A stretch of DNA of 64,000 nucleotides from Thysanoteuthis rhombus (GCA_963457665.1 OY735206.1:53255412-53319411), one strand, 5' to 3'; counted from the stretch's first letter, positions 24,516-37,273 are shown. The notes: generated by a model from the sequence alone, not told the origin. Made by a program: numbers and translations.

Positions 24516-25221
24516 GCATGAATACACACACTCACTCATACGCACACACTCATTCACACACACACACACACATATATATATACCAAGTTCTATACCTAGA
24601 TGTATAATTCTGTATATGTGTTATGCTGATACATCGGAGCTGTTATCCAAAAGTTCAAGGAATTTGACCGGTGTGCAAAAACGAAACATAGTACGGACTT
24701 TTGCCACAACTCTTTGTGAGCAATGGCAAATGTACTTGCACATGAGGAGACTGCTTTGGAGCAAACCATAGAAACTAAGTGTTCGGGTAAGAAATCGTTT
24801 TTAATAGTCAATCCCCCTTTTTTTTTCGGATAGCACCTCGTATATATCTCAAAGTTATATGATAAATTAGCAGCATTATAATTCCTTTACCAGACTATCT
24901 TACTCGTGACCAGGAGATTTTTTTTATTTGTTCCCACTTGGAAGTTCGTAGCATAAATGATCATGTTTTGTAACATATTTATTCTGAGAAAAAAAAGCTA
25001 TTCCGTCCAACCGAATGTCAGTGTTAATTCAAGTAGGCTATTTTGCTGTAAGAATGTTCAGTTTTATTCAGTATTCACCGGAAAAACATGTCTGACCAAG
25101 TATCCACAGATTTTCCTTTTAAATCAGTTATTTTTTCTCTATAATTTTCGCTGGGCGAGAGGTCAAAATCTAATCCCTCTAAACCCAATACTCGCCCTCT
25201 CAATGCCGTAAAAAATAGAAT

Positions 25222-25470
25222 TCATCATCATCATCATCATCTGTCTTCTATCGACCGTCGTTGAACATAGTACTTCCCAAGGGTCTGCCACAATTTTTCT
25301 ATCATGGGCATCGCGGAGCCAGTATTTTCTGAATTTGCCTAGTTCATTTCTCCATCTTGTATTCTGTCAGCCTCTGTTTCGCATGCGATCCCCGGGGATC
25401 CATGTTGTGAGTCGTGATGTCCATCTGTTATTCGCCATTCTTACAACATGGCCTGCTCATCGTCACGCTC
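25222..25470 (-). pseudogene. LINE 3' end (RTE/Jockey-like C-terminus), minus strand
   Basis: Minus-strand frames give NRWTSRLT-like and W(I)P.D.MR sequence, then NELGKFRKYWLRDAHDRKI, ending in a (ATG)n tail (the CATCATCAT run at 25222-25240). The same C-terminal motif (ELNKFRKYWFCDACDREVW) occurs at 28.9-29.1 kb on the plus strand and in decayed form at 26.5-26.7 kb. This is the region after the reverse-transcriptase thumb of a short-tailed LINE. Stops and frameshifts make it dead. Confidence 0.65.
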
Positions 25471-25560
25471 AACCTCACATGGAGAGATCACAAGACAGCA
25501 CAGTATATCAGGAAGAAAACGGGAGTCCGAGATATCATAAAATCTACTGAAAAAAAAAAA
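25471..25560 (+). pseudogene. Inverted 5' part of the adjacent LINE relic
   Basis: The plus-strand frame YIRKKTGVRDIIKSTEKKK matches the segment that precedes the conserved KW..AGH motif in this LINE type. It lies head-to-head with the minus-strand 3' end at 25222-25470. This is the arrangement produced by twin priming during LINE integration. Confidence 0.5.
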
Positions 25561-26271
25561 GAAAAGAATTTATCATCAGTAAATCTTCTTGTACCATTGG
25601 TAAAACTTTTCAAACCACTGTCGACACTCAAGTACGGAAGGATATGAAGCATAAAAGATGTGTTTTTTTTTCCAATTTGCATTAATGGTTAAAATGCTTA
25701 GGAAGTTTGTGAAAAGTATCGTTGATAATTACAGGTGTTTACAAAAGGATAAATATTAAGTAATTTCATGATACAAATCTTTGGTCATGTAACTGAAACT
25801 ACGAAAGTGGATCAATCAATGCCTGCATCCTAACACATCTATCTGCTTAATTTTGATTTTTTCACCTTATAATATTCCATCTGTATAATCTATGTAATCC
25901 TTGGAGAAGCGTTCGGCCAAGTGCATTGACAGAGAAGAAGATTGAAATGAAAATTAAATGCTCATTGTGTAAAATAAAGGCTATTTTCACCATTGGGCCA
26001 CGGATATATTGCTGTTACTATATATATAGTGTATGTGAAACAGACTTTGAAGATCCTATGACCTGCTTTTGGATTATCTTGTTATCATTGGGCCACAAAT
26101 CAATTGATTTACATGCGTAGATCAACATTTTATAGATCCTCACATGAGAATAAATAACTAATAGTCATACCAATCATTTTACAAAACCATTTTGTTTATA
26201 AGATTATTTTAAAAAGTTTTATGTTAAAAGATTGATGCTAAAAACACAGTCATACACACTTTTTCGAACTA

Positions 26272-26275
<4 letters not shown>

Positions 26276-26327
<52 letters not shown>

Positions 26328-26341
26328 TACACACACACACA
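26276..26341. repeat. (CA)n microsatellite
   Basis: CA run with an AAACACATA interruption near its 3' end. Confidence 0.95.
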
Positions 26342-26479
26342 TCTAACCTCGGAAAAATATGGGGAAAAGTGTTGCTGGCATTAAATGTTTGTTTTTGTTG
26401 CTTTTATAAACCTCTGGTAATTCGAGCCAGACGTTTGTTGCTACAGTATTTGGGCCTATGTTTCTTCGGAGCAAATTGT

Positions 26480-26730
26480 CATCATTTTCAGCCTTTAAAC
26501 GTCCGTCGTAGGATATGAACCTTCAAAAAAATCGCCAGATCTCTCGATCACAGGCGTCACAGCGCCAATATATCTTAAACCTATCTAAATCATCCCGTCA
26601 TCTTATTTTCTGCTGGTCACAGTTTTGCATATGATCCCTGGGGATCCACATCGTGTCATGATATCCAGCGGTTGTCTTGCCTTCTTGCAGCATGGCCTAC
26701 TCATGGCCATCTTAATTTTCAAGGATATTC
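26480..26730 (-). pseudogene. LINE 3' end, second minus-strand copy
   Basis: This is a diverged homologue of 25222-25470. Shared landmarks on the plus strand are GCATATGATCCCTGGGGATCCA (26628) against GCATGCGATCCCCGGGGATCCA (25382), and CAGCATGGCCTACTCATGG against CAACATGGCCTGCTCATCG. Minus-strand reading gives a decayed RDII..I.KLRW..GHAAR..NRW.. C-terminus. It is dead. Confidence 0.6.
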
Positions 26731-26774
26731 TATGATATCTCTGGCTTTTTTTTTTTTTTTTCTCGAGAAACAAA

Positions 26775-27030
26775 CATATTGAAGACAAAGACACATCGAT
26801 CAAAATCTAAAATCCAGAGCCAGAGGAAGTGAACCATTACATCATCCCGGAACAAAAAATCTTCATGAGATCCTCAAAAGAAGAAATCAAATGAAGAATA
26901 ACCTGAGGTTATCAAGCTTTCTGCAGAGCAAGCTCAACATTCAAGAACCAAAAAAGATCCCATTAGTTTTGAAAAGAAGAGTTGACAAACAATGTGACCC
27001 AACTATAGCCTTAAGAAGACCTCCAAATAA
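26775..27030 (+). pseudogene. Inverted 5' part of the second LINE relic
   Basis: The plus-strand frame EEIK*RIT...LQSKLNIQEPKKIPLVLKRRVDKQCDPTIA resembles the post-catalytic region of RTE-type reverse transcriptases and is homologous to 21134-21305. It is inverted relative to the 3' end at 26480-26730, only about 50 bp away. Confidence 0.55.
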
Positions 27031-27358
27031 GGCTTTTCTTCGACGATTGCTTTCGAGTTAAAAAGGACCCCGAGAAAACAAGTGAGCACAGAGAAATAAT
27101 GTGATCTTGAGCAATATGTCAAACGGAAATCTTTGTCATTTAAGCATAGTCAATGTTTTATGGAATTCATTGAAAAAGTTTGGTTAGTGACAGATGTCAA
27201 AAAAAAAAGAGGCTAAAATGGTTTTGCCCGATTCAAAGAGATAATGAATCATATCAGTTAAAAATGCGTTACGTCATTGTGTCTTTTCTTTTGTTAAATC
27301 GATGAATAATAAGGCATTCCGTGGTGCATATGTCACTTTGATCAACAAATAATCCACA

Positions 27359-27360
<2 letters not shown>

Positions 27361-27433
<73 letters not shown>
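27361..27433. repeat. (TA)n microsatellite
   Basis: TA run with one phase shift (TATAATATA) near 27391. Confidence 0.97.
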
Positions 27434-27436
<3 letters not shown>

Positions 27437-27524
27437 CGTGAATGGATTAGGTATTCAGAAAATATCATCTTGGACTCTCGTGAGAAATGACAGGAAAATT
27501 AGTCAATATTAAGAACCATCAAAC
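27434..27524 (-). repeat. 90-bp TA-abutting block, second copy
   Basis: Near-identical reverse complement of 14026-14116, again touching a (TA)n tract at the same end. Confidence 0.75.
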
Positions 27525-28849
27525 AAAAATCTCACTAAAACTGTCATAGCTTTCTTCGGCTATGTAGGTATACATGTATGTATGCAGTATCAGATTCACG
27601 TACAGTTTGAGTGGGCTACAGGCCAGTGCCTCTTAAAGGAGGGTCTCTCGGCCTTCTGCAAAAAAAAAAAAAAAAATTACAATTAATTTCATTTGTATCG
27701 ACAAAAACCAGGGGCATATATCAAGTTTTATTGCGTTCGTTACGAGATATCTATTTTACTAAAATGTAGCAAAAACGATTCTTTTTTAGAAAACTTTTGA
27801 ATGGGATTGAGCCGTTTTCACAATAGGCACCATAAAGAGTACATTTTTGTGCGGAGATAATACAAAATAACACTAGTCACCTGATTATTCTTCGAAAAAG
27901 TTTTTTCTAATATTTCTGCGATCTACAATCATCTTTACGCGACCCTCAGAGGGGTTTCCTAACCTTCTCGGTGAAGGCCCTATCGGTGATTATGTCTAGA
28001 TTTTTTTTATCACACCCCATAGATTTGAGTGTTTGTGTATGTGTGTGTGTGGGGGGGGTCAGTTTTCAAGGTAAGTTTTTGCCAAAGTGGTCCCTTATTT
28101 CATGTCAAATAGCATTCGTACTTGATTCTTGATAACTTGGAATTTTTAGTGAGTCAAACAAAAGGCGAGACAAGTAGCTTATTCATTGATGACACCTTTC
28201 TCAAATTTCGTAATTGATCACCTTTAACAAAAGATGTTGGTAAGGTAGCAGTTTCTATTTGGTGACCAACCAGACCTGTAGTTAATATCTATTGGATTAT
28301 GCAGCACTCGGTAAGTCGCGAACTCATCAACAACTCTTTGTCAGACAAGTACAGAAGACACTGTGCTAAACTATTGATCAGTATTAAGCGACAATTTATT
28401 CCAAACATACCGAAACTCTCAGGATGTTGGAATTTTGCCAGACCCATGCACAATCACTGTCTAGGAATGGAATATACAAATGAGAAAAAATTACAATACC
28501 GAATGAGGTCACTTTCAAACACCCTGACAGCATAATAATATTTACAATATGTTACACATTGAATTGTTTAATCTTATCGATTCAAGTTCGTGTGGGTACT
28601 TACCATATTTTGTTTACTCGTGTGTGTGTGTATGTGTCTTTGTGTGTATTGAAACTATGGTCGTTAATTGCATACATTCATACACACGTGGGCATGCATG
28701 CACGTGAGTGTGCGCGCTCACACTCACACATGTATACAGTCAATAAGTTTGCCTGTAAAGAAGGGTATATAACCTACCGAGAGTCACCTATGGAGCTGGA
28801 ACATGAAACCTGGTCAAAAGATTGACCCTCTAACTGCAGACCATGCAAT

Positions 28850-29145
28850 GTGCACATGAGAGAATCATGCATGATCTGAGATATCATAGAAACAGTTAGA
28901 AAACTCAAATGGCAACGGACTGGGTGTGCTGCAAGAATGTTAGACAGCTGCCGGACATCACGACTCACAGCGTGGATCCCAAGAGATCATGTGAGAAATT
29001 GCAGCTGACAGAAAGTAAGATTGCGTGACGAGCTTAATAAATTCAGAAAGTACTGGTTCTGCGATGCCTGCGATAGAGAGGTGTGGCGGACCCAGGAAAA
29101 GGACGCTAAAAGGCTGCTGCTGCTGCTGATGATGACATGGCTTCT
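28850..29145 (+). pseudogene. LINE C-terminal domain and 3' tail, plus strand
   Basis: Reading frames with two shifts give ETVRKLKWQRTGCAARML, then SRLTAWIPRDHVRNC, then RDELNKFRKYWFCDACDREVW, and WRTQEKDAKRLLLLL at the end. This follows the C-terminus of RTE/Jockey-like LINE proteins (pattern: KLKW..GH.ARM...W.P......RW.DEL.....W...A.DR..W...EEA). It ends in a (CTG)n(ATG)n tail near 29118-29136, as expected for short-tailed LINEs. A stop at about 29007 and frameshifts make it inactive. The catalytic core is absent through 5' truncation. Confidence 0.7.
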
Positions 29146-29426
29146 AACATTACTGTAAAACCAAACATTCTGTCCCCTTTCCCATTACCTCTTCCATTTT
29201 CCTCTCCATTAACTTTTTCTTGTCAACGTCTTATTTTATGTGGTTGTCTGGTAGACACGCACAGGAAATGAAAAAAAAAGAAAAAAATCACACGCCACAC
29301 CTTATTCATGTACATATTCGATTCACAGTCTCATTGATAGGTATGCAAAGTGATCGATATTAATTATCCAAATGAAGGCAGGGGAAAATGCAAAATATAT
29401 TTACCTGCTCACACATATGGGTGCCC

Positions 29427-29428
<2 letters not shown>

Positions 29429-29471
<43 letters not shown>
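29429..29471. repeat. (TA)n microsatellite
   Basis: TA run of about 43 bp. Confidence 0.95.
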
Positions 29472-29472
<1 letters not shown>

Positions 29473-29779
29473 GTACGAATAAACTTGTACAAAGGCGCAT
29501 ATATCCATCGATAAACGCACGCATACATGTGAGTCGAGTGAATCTCAATCCGTGATCCAAGCCAGATAAGAGGAAAATAAAAATTCCCCGTTAAAAAAAA
29601 CAACAAAACAAAACGAAGAAAAAAAAAAAAAACATAAAAGGAAAAAAAACAATAAACAAAACGAAAAAAAACAAGCAGCAAAAACAAAACATAATAAAAA
29701 CTAAACAAAAGCAGAAAACTCCCAGACATCATGACCAATAGCCATAGTCAATCGGTTGTGCTCTGGAAAGCCCTATGAT

Positions 29780-30040
29780 CAGTGAACCTTATAAGGCAAG
29801 GGGTTGGGAGTGAAGGTTACTTATGAGGAAGTGACGTGTGCGGTAGTGGGTGACGGGGGGGGGGTTGTGGGTAGTGAAAGTGCAGCCAATCATTATGTTA
29901 ACGCTTTCAACCAGCTCAACGCCCCAATGGCGGATGCGCTAAAACCAATCTGTTTGCAGCGATTCGGAGTGGGGGTTCGGGTGGAGTCTGGGAAGAAGAT
30001 GAATATTCAATTTCTAAACAGTCCAGAAAGAAGGATTTGA
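29780..30040. other. GC-richer unique stretch, possible regulatory or exon sequence
   Basis: It contains a CCAAT-type AGCCAATCA (29884-29892), a CCAATGGCGGATG motif (29924-29936) resembling a YY1 core, and a G10 run. An open frame of 78 codons starts at 29804 but has no recognisable domain. No repeat copy was noticed elsewhere in the window. Confidence 0.25.
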
Positions 30041-30445
30041 CAGAGAGGTCGAACTTTTTTTTTCTCATGTTTTATTCCAGGGTTGGCGAGCTTCCTTCCC
30101 TCTCAACTCACCCGGTAAAAAAAAGAAAAAAAGATGGCAATGGCGTCGTAGAATACGTGAGTTCAAATAACAGATAATACTAGCTGACCACTTGAGAAAC
30201 CAGGATGGCGTAATGGTTCACTTCGGCACTGTTATCCCAAACTGTCTGCCCCGTTTTAACCAACTGTAGCCGTACATATACACGACAACCTGTTCCATTT
30301 GTAGTAAAAAAAAGGGGTGTCAATCCCGAATGATATTTCCTAGCATTCAGATGGATACGCTTACGGTTATATATGAACAACAGATGAGAATTTAAAAAGG
30401 AGAATTTAATCTTAATGATATAACTTGACCAACTTGGCAAAGAAC

Positions 30446-30760
30446 AAGCCTGGCTGCTGCAGGGTCAAACTCCAGTACTACTCCTATTCCGTCAGGAGAT
30501 GGTTACTGCAATTTTTGTATTTTATATATATAAAAAATAAATTCTTAGACATACAAGAATTGTCTGCCTTGGCTCAGTAGGTGAGAGGGCCGCCTCGCTA
30601 TTATTTAATCGTGATTTCAAATCACGGCTGGGAAGTAGTTAATCTTATATTTTTCATATATATGGGGTTGGTTTAACGTGAAAGGATAGGCAAGAAGTGA
30701 AGAATTTACCCACCTAAATCCAACTTGGACTGGAGCTTGACAATAAAATCCGACCATCGT
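30446..30760 (+). mobile_element. tRNA-derived dimeric SINE, copy 3
   Basis: The first module starts CCTGGCTGCTGCAGGGTCAA (30449). The second module has the clearest tRNA-like promoter of the set: TTGGCTCAGTAGGTGAGAG (about 30568-30586) and GTGATTTCAAATCACGG (about 30611-30627). The tail contains ACTTGGACTGGAGCTTGAC. The overlapping minus-strand open frame 30617-31012 is partly SINE and was not called as a gene. Confidence 0.75.
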
Positions 30761-31099
30761 TGAAATGTGCTCGTGGTTGACATACTTCCAGAACAGGCTC
30801 CTGTAGAGACGCAACCTTTCTCCTCTTTTTGATTTATGGTATTTACTAAGCCAAAGACATAAATACGCCATACCCAGTAAGGACTCATAGCACAAAAATG
30901 AATGGTCAGCGAGACCAGGCTTGCCGACCATTGTTCTATGGGGAAAGTGCCTTCTCTCCCTGCTCACAGGAAGTTTCAAACGAATCTTACATGCATTATG
31001 TGGGTTCATCAAAAAAGCTTGTGCTGTTCAATGAAATTACCATCGATGATGTGTCATACTAGCATAAAACCATACATAATCGTGTAATATCTGAGTGAA

Positions 31100-31700
31100 A
31101 AATACATCATGTACTTATATAATATCATTCAGGGAATTTTCCATCTATATATTCTCATTCATAACATTAAAATACGATCCACATTTTGAACTTTACACGA
31201 AATTTGGTTGGGGTTCTGTAAAAATTCAACAAATTCGTAAATGCCAGGGAAAAAATCTCTTGCGACAATCATAATCACGTAGCTTCTTTAACTGAACTGC
31301 ATCAGGAAGAATATGAGTTTCCGTTCACCAAACTTCATTGAATTAAGGCAGGGCCTGTTCATGAAGAGCATTTTTTCGAAAGGGTCGGACTTTATGGTGC
31401 GTGGAGCAGCAAACCATAAGAGACGTGTGAAATAATTTTCTTCCTACGGAACAACGGCTTTGAAATATTTCGCTCAATTCTCTTCGGTGTTGCCTATTCA
31501 GCTTTCTTATATCTAGATTTAGATCAACAATTTTAGATAAGAGAGCGGTAATTTGTAATTTTCATAATTCATTTTCCCGACAACAGCAGATTCAAAAAAC
31601 TTCGTACTCGACGCGGCAATGCCTTGAGTACTAACGAATACATCTATCGAATGTCAACTTCGTATAATGGCCAGTTTTCGTGTGATTATAATGCATACAA
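31100..31700. other. Unannotated stretch with a short hairpin
   Basis: The inverted repeat TTATGGT/ACCATAA is at 31392-31398 and 31413-31419, with a 14-nt loop. No gene supported. Confidence 0.3.
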
Positions 31701-31706
31701 GAAAAT

Positions 31707-31708
<2 letters not shown>

Positions 31709-31746
<38 letters not shown>
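31709..31746. repeat. (CT)n(CA)n microsatellite
   Basis: CT run passing into a CA run. Confidence 0.95.
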
Positions 31747-32344
31747 TTGTGCATTTCCTCAATTATAATTAGACTGGTAATTATCTTTATTTCTTGGAAT
31801 CCGAATTTACACTTCAATTTCCATTTCCATTCACCTGATCCTTCGTTAATAATTCAAAGAGCAGTCGTTAGAAGTTTTTTTCTTTTGTGCTAATGGAAGA
31901 GAAACGAGCATTCATTTTATACAGCAAATATTCATGGTTCAATACGATCTTCTTCCTTGTCACTGCACTCAATTCAGTGGTGAATATTAATCACTTATGT
32001 AGATCGAGCATTATACGGTGAAAACAATTTCAACAATCAGCTGATAACTACACATCAGCCTATGGACATACCAATCCACTTTTATAATTAGATAATCCAT
32101 GAATATTCTTTTGTATCAAACTTTGTTGAGAGCAACAAATATTTTCTTTTTTTCTTCATCTATTCCGGGGGGACACAAACACGTTTTTCGCCAAATCGTT
32201 GATTCGATGAAATGAAAATCAAGGACTCCAAGGTAATAAATAATTCCGTGCATACAACAATCTAAACAATCATGAAGCTTTATATTCAATGCCTTTGGTC
32301 TATGTATACTTGTGCACACTTGGTTGAAGAGTGATACATTAACC

Positions 32345-32425
32345 GTGTAATGACGGGAGATCACCCCAAATAAGTTTCTATATAATATAACGCAATTCAT
32401 AATCATATACGACGAGTGAAATGGA
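32345..32425. mobile_element. SINE 3'-end fragment (AGTTTCTATATAATATAA type)
   Basis: AAGTTTCTATATAATATAAC followed by GCAATTCATAATCATATACG matches the sequence flanking the tRNA-like head at 34910-34950 and the 35205-35250 fragment. Confidence 0.4.
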
Positions 32426-33193
32426 ATTACACTTTCATTAAAGCTGCTCAAACAATGAGCTTATATGATCTGAACCACGCAGCATAAAAAAAATTAATGA
32501 TCCATAGATCAAGTCGCGCAGAAAAAAATTCTATCATATTAAAAGATCTGGCCACTTTTGCTCTAATTTATTTCTCTAACGAGATTCCGTACTTTCTTCT
32601 ACTGTCTCTCTAAAGTTCCCATAAAGATATAACTCATCATCATGATATCTCACCCGGTTCATCATTAACATATACCCGCTCGTACGAAAATAAACTAGGA
32701 CTGCCGACGTTGCGAAAGCACTAAAAGTTTTTTTTTTAGAGCATACAAGATTGAACTGAGCTTCACCCTTCTTCATTCTTTGATTATTGTTCAAGTGTTG
32801 CTTTTTGTATTCTTCGGGCCAGTTAAATACTTAAACGAACACGAAATAAAAAAGAGAATTGAGGAAAGCGAATAGAGATAGTGAAATACTTTTTTTTTCC
32901 TGTCCGTTTTCGTTCGTGAATATAAATGTTATCATTAAGAAAAGGAAAGAGGCAACAAGAGCAACAATGAAAGCAGGAAAAAAAACTCCACCGAATAAGT
33001 TAGTAAAAAAAAAAAATAAATAAATAAAAAATAGCGTTGAAGAAGGAAGAAAAATAAGTGAATTATTTCTTTGAACGAAGACCGAAAAAAAAATCACCCA
33101 AAAACAAATTAAAAGAAATTACATCCTATCTATGAGTGAGACTTCATGTCGATATATCTTTGCATCCATCATCTCTTTCAACACCCCATATAA

Positions 33194-33302
<109 letters not shown>

Positions 33303-34824
33303 GTTAGTATGTATGACTATATAGAATATTACGTGTGGAAGAATTTGCGGACTGTCTCTCTGATTGATAGGTAAAAAAATTATATCGAGTGAAAGAGAGA
33401 AAACAAAAAAAAAAAGAAACTACACACTTCTATTTTCAGTTTTTTTTTTATGAGGTTGTCATTGCCATGTCAAAATATGTATGCTTTGCAATGTAGCGCG
33501 ACTGTGGTGACAGAAATGTCCATTTTGATAGGTATGAAATTATTGCGTTAAGATTACCAGAAAATACCTTTGATTACAGCTCACTCCGATCAAGCTAGAG
33601 CAATTATGGGCCGAAATTTCGCCATTTTTGTGTGTTAGCTTTTTGAAAATCTTTTTTTTTTCTTCCCCTTTTTACTTTCGCTAATAGATATTGTCGCTGT
33701 CATTTCATTCTTTCATTGCTTAGTGTATAATTTCTTCCTGCATCTTGATTTCTTTGTAGATGAATGAAGAGTGGATCGTTAAGAGGGGAAGGGGGGGGGG
33801 CAATCAAATCGAGCTTCATTTTGTTTCTGTTTGAGCAGAGAGGAAAAACGGAGAATTTCTGGAAACGACAAGGGGAGGTAAATGGGGAGATGTAAATGAA
33901 GTAGATGTGGAGAAATAAAATAATGGTACGAGGAAAATGGGTTTCGCTTGGCGTACGGGCGAAGTGTTTAATTGTTTCTCCATGCTCTCTATTTATTTCG
34001 ATGTGTTTCGTTCGCAACCACGCGCGCGTATACGTATGTATGTATGTATGTATTGTATGGCAGTCACAGGACATGAAACAAAACAGGGAACGTGCCATCC
34101 AATACACACAGATGGAAAACGTCTTACCTACAGTTTCCTTCTTCAATACGTGAACAGCGTCCCTTTCCAAAGGAATTCCTCCACATACTTACACATGGAT
34201 GCTAGCATTCCTTTTTTTACGTGTGTATTGACATCGTTCCTTTCATAAGTTAACAGACATACCCAAACACAAGCATCAACGCACACGAAAGATCAATCGC
34301 GCAAAAATACACACATACGTGCGTGCTGCCAAATATCCACATATCCATACACTATTTGGTGTTCAGATATATACGCAAGTACATTAGGGAAAAAAAAACG
34401 TCCTAACGTCTGGGTGTTTATTAAACTTAGCAGAAGGACAAATAGAGAAAAACGGAGTTCGATCATAAAGTTATGTTATTATTTCAAGTAGGGAATGTCT
34501 GCATGTTTGGAAAATTAGCCTTTGAAATCCTGGTTCTCGACTGGATTCGAACACTGACCACGAGCGTCAGCAAGAAATATTCAACTATCCCAGTAGACAA
34601 ATACAAAGATGTGATACAGGCAGATTTTAATATTCATTGCAATGACATTTCATACTGATACTATATATATATATATGTTTGCGTTTTTAAGAAATAGATG
34701 TGTTACCCGATAGAATGATAATAAACTGCTTTATATCATATAGAATCTCCTATTTGCAATGATCACCAATTATCACACAATGAATGTACCGTTCGGCCTA
34801 GACAACGTAAACAGAATAAACGAT

Positions 34825-34950
34825 TAAAGTAAATGGGGTTGCTGCAGGAATCGAACTTGCGACCGATAGAGTAACTGCTTCAACGTAGCGTCGCTTTTGC
34901 CATTGAGCTAAATAGTTTCTACATAACATAACCCAATTTATAATCATTCT
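34825..34950 (-). mobile_element. tRNA-derived SINE (second family), minus strand
   Basis: On the minus strand, the A-box-like TAGCTCAATGGCAAAAGCG (complement of about 34896-34914) is followed by a B-box-like GCAAGTTCGATTCCTGC (complement of about 34846-34862). The T arm is close to a real tRNA, but the anticodon arm and acceptor stem do not pair properly, so this is a SINE head or tRNA pseudogene. Related fragments lie at 35085-35250 and 32345-32425. Confidence 0.6.
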
Positions 34951-35084
34951 GTTAGATCATGTATCCATTTTTTAATAACGCAATTTTTGCATTGTGAGAA
35001 ACAAATGTAGACATAGGTGTAGACCGTGAATAAGCAAAACAAATGAAAATTTTGAGTTGAAACAATTATTAGACCTCTGCATTA

Positions 35085-35242
35085 CCGGCGGCTATTCAGT
35101 TAAATGGTAAGAAGCAGCTACCTAATCCGTCGCAAGGGCGATTGTTTATTCTATTTACGTTGCCTAGCTCAAATGGTACACTCACTGTGTAAGTGGTCAT
35201 CATTTCAATTAAGAGTTTCTATATAATATAATGCAACTTATT

Positions 35243-35250
<8 letters not shown>
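35085..35250. mobile_element. SINE fragment related to 34825-34950
   Basis: Contains a tRNA A-box-like TTGCCTAGCTCAAATGGTA (35160-35178) and the GAGTTTCTATATAATATAAT tail also seen at 32360 and, with changes, 34912. It runs into (TA)n. Confidence 0.45.

Positions 35251-35300
<50 letters not shown>
35249..35300. repeat. (TA)n microsatellite
   Basis: TA run of about 50 bp. Confidence 0.95.
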
Positions 35301-35301
<1 letters not shown>

Positions 35302-37029
35302 TGGCAGAGATATCCGACATTGCCCGGAGAATTTTTATGTGATGCTGAAATGAATAGAAATTTGTATTTAAAGTCAGAAAAAGAGATATTAGCGTAAATA
35401 AATGTACTGGCTTTCAATTCATAAAACTGTTGAAAGTTGAGCAAGTCAACAAATTGATGCATTGAATAACTCTTTGATTTAAAAGAAAAATGAAGGAAAT
35501 TCACGACTTGCATACTTCAAGGCCTTACTTCAGTACGACAGATGGAAAATAAGGGCTCAATTTGATATAACAGTTGCTCCCCTCCCACTGTCAGAAAAAC
35601 GATAAAAACAATTTGTCTGGCAATTGTCAAATTTCTGTCGGTAAATCATTTGAAACGGACGTAAAACATAAAAAAAAATCAATAGCAAAGTAAATAAATA
35701 GCCAACTAAATAAATGTATCTTTTCACGTATTCAATTTGAGAAAATGATTTCTCGTTCTTGACTCCATCCGGTTAAAAATCTTTGAATTGCCCCTGGCAT
35801 GATATAGGGAAGAAAGTATGAAATGGAAAACCCCAAAGAAGACTGACTAATCCCGAAACTAAGCTTCAAAGTGTTAGTTTTTCATATAAGTAGATACTAC
35901 GCGTGGATACGTTCGACAAAAAAAGCTCCAAGTGACGGAAGGAGTCGCAGACTTGTGTAAATAGGACTAATCTTGTAATAAATATTAGTCCCATTCATAA
36001 GACAAATGATTGGATAACATTCCGATAGAAATAATTGGTTGCCAGTATTTAGACGCAGATATTTTTGTCTTAGATATAATTGTGCATACTGCGTGAAACA
36101 ATCGAACATAGTTCATTTCCGAAATCATATTGAAAGTTGCGTGAAGGTAGTAACCTGAAATAAGATCTGCTTGCTCTGAATCGTAGTAAATTTTTAGATT
36201 ATTGTTCCTGTGGTAATTGTCTTTGATTCATTTAATTTTTTTTTACTGAACTTTAGCACGAAAAAGTTACAACTACAAAGTAAAGCCAGATCACTCATTA
36301 GTGTATTGTTTGTCAAGTATGACAATTGTATTATTCTTAAAGGTAGACTGAATTAAACGTCAAGTAACTATCAACTACAGGTGTTGTACCAGCCGAAAGT
36401 GCGATTTTGTAAAAATATAAAACTAAAGGAATAAAAAAGGTATTTTGTTTTCCAACAATTATAAGTATAATGTCTTATAAATAAATAAAAAATATTATGT
36501 TCTTTTGTTTCTATTTCTATCTCCAGCTAAGTAGCAGTAACTGAAATGTAATTGATAACTTCTGGCTCTCACATTACGAAATTGTTCCTGATGATTGAAT
36601 TTTGCCTACTTTTTCATGTATTTGTTTGAAATGTCGTAATAAAAACGAAAAAAAAAAAACCCCAAAACTCACTTGAGAATATTTTGGTTCAGTTCGAAAA
36701 TTTGCCTCTCGTATTTAACTCTATTTGCTTGTTAAGTTAGTTGACAAAAATAAAATTGTGGTGAAAAAAACGTAGACGGGGATGCATAATTTATATAGAC
36801 AACGACTTTGTGTGTAAGTATGTGCACCCACGAGCTTGTTTTGCTACTATAACTACTAATAATAACGTTTACAAAAACGCCCAAAGTTTTATAAAAATCA
36901 ATTTCATTTATGAAAGTTTGTGCAGTCCGTAAGAAACATTATAAGAGAGAATTCTAACTTGACTATCATTTTTCCCCAATGTTTAGAACCAGAGATTAGC
37001 TGCGAAATGACCCCAAGGTAAACTTCACA
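35301..37029. other. AT-rich unannotated stretch
   Basis: No gene or repeat family could be supported. Confidence 0.4.
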
Positions 37030-37190
37030 TAAACTATGTTTGATCTTTTCCCAGTCTCCATGTATAACATTTGATCGATGGACCTTGCAGTTTTAGCGGA
37101 GAAGAGGTGCACATAGACAAACAAAAGGCTAAAATATTAGTACATATATACTAATAGTATACTATGGTATATATATATATATATATATAA
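37030..37190. mobile_element. Inverted-repeat element R, copy 2, left part
   Basis: TGATCTTTTCCCAG, then TTTTAGCGGAGAAGAGGT, then AAAATATTAGTACATATATA match 24115-24230. The TA tract at 37165-37189 is where the Penelope-like element begins. Confidence 0.65.
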
Positions 37191-37273
37191 TGTGTACTTT
37201 AGAGAGTGAGACAGACTCGGGAGTGAAGTTTTTGGTGGTAAGGTTTATTAATCCTTATTTGTCAATAGTCCAT

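Noticed and set aside
30617..31012. 131-codon minus-strand ORF
   Set aside because: Its C-terminal third is SINE sequence, no domain is visible, and no splice or promoter context supports it.
34838..34920. Functional tRNA gene on the minus strand
   Set aside because: The T arm is good, but the anticodon arm and acceptor stem are not. Related fragments nearby show it is a SINE.
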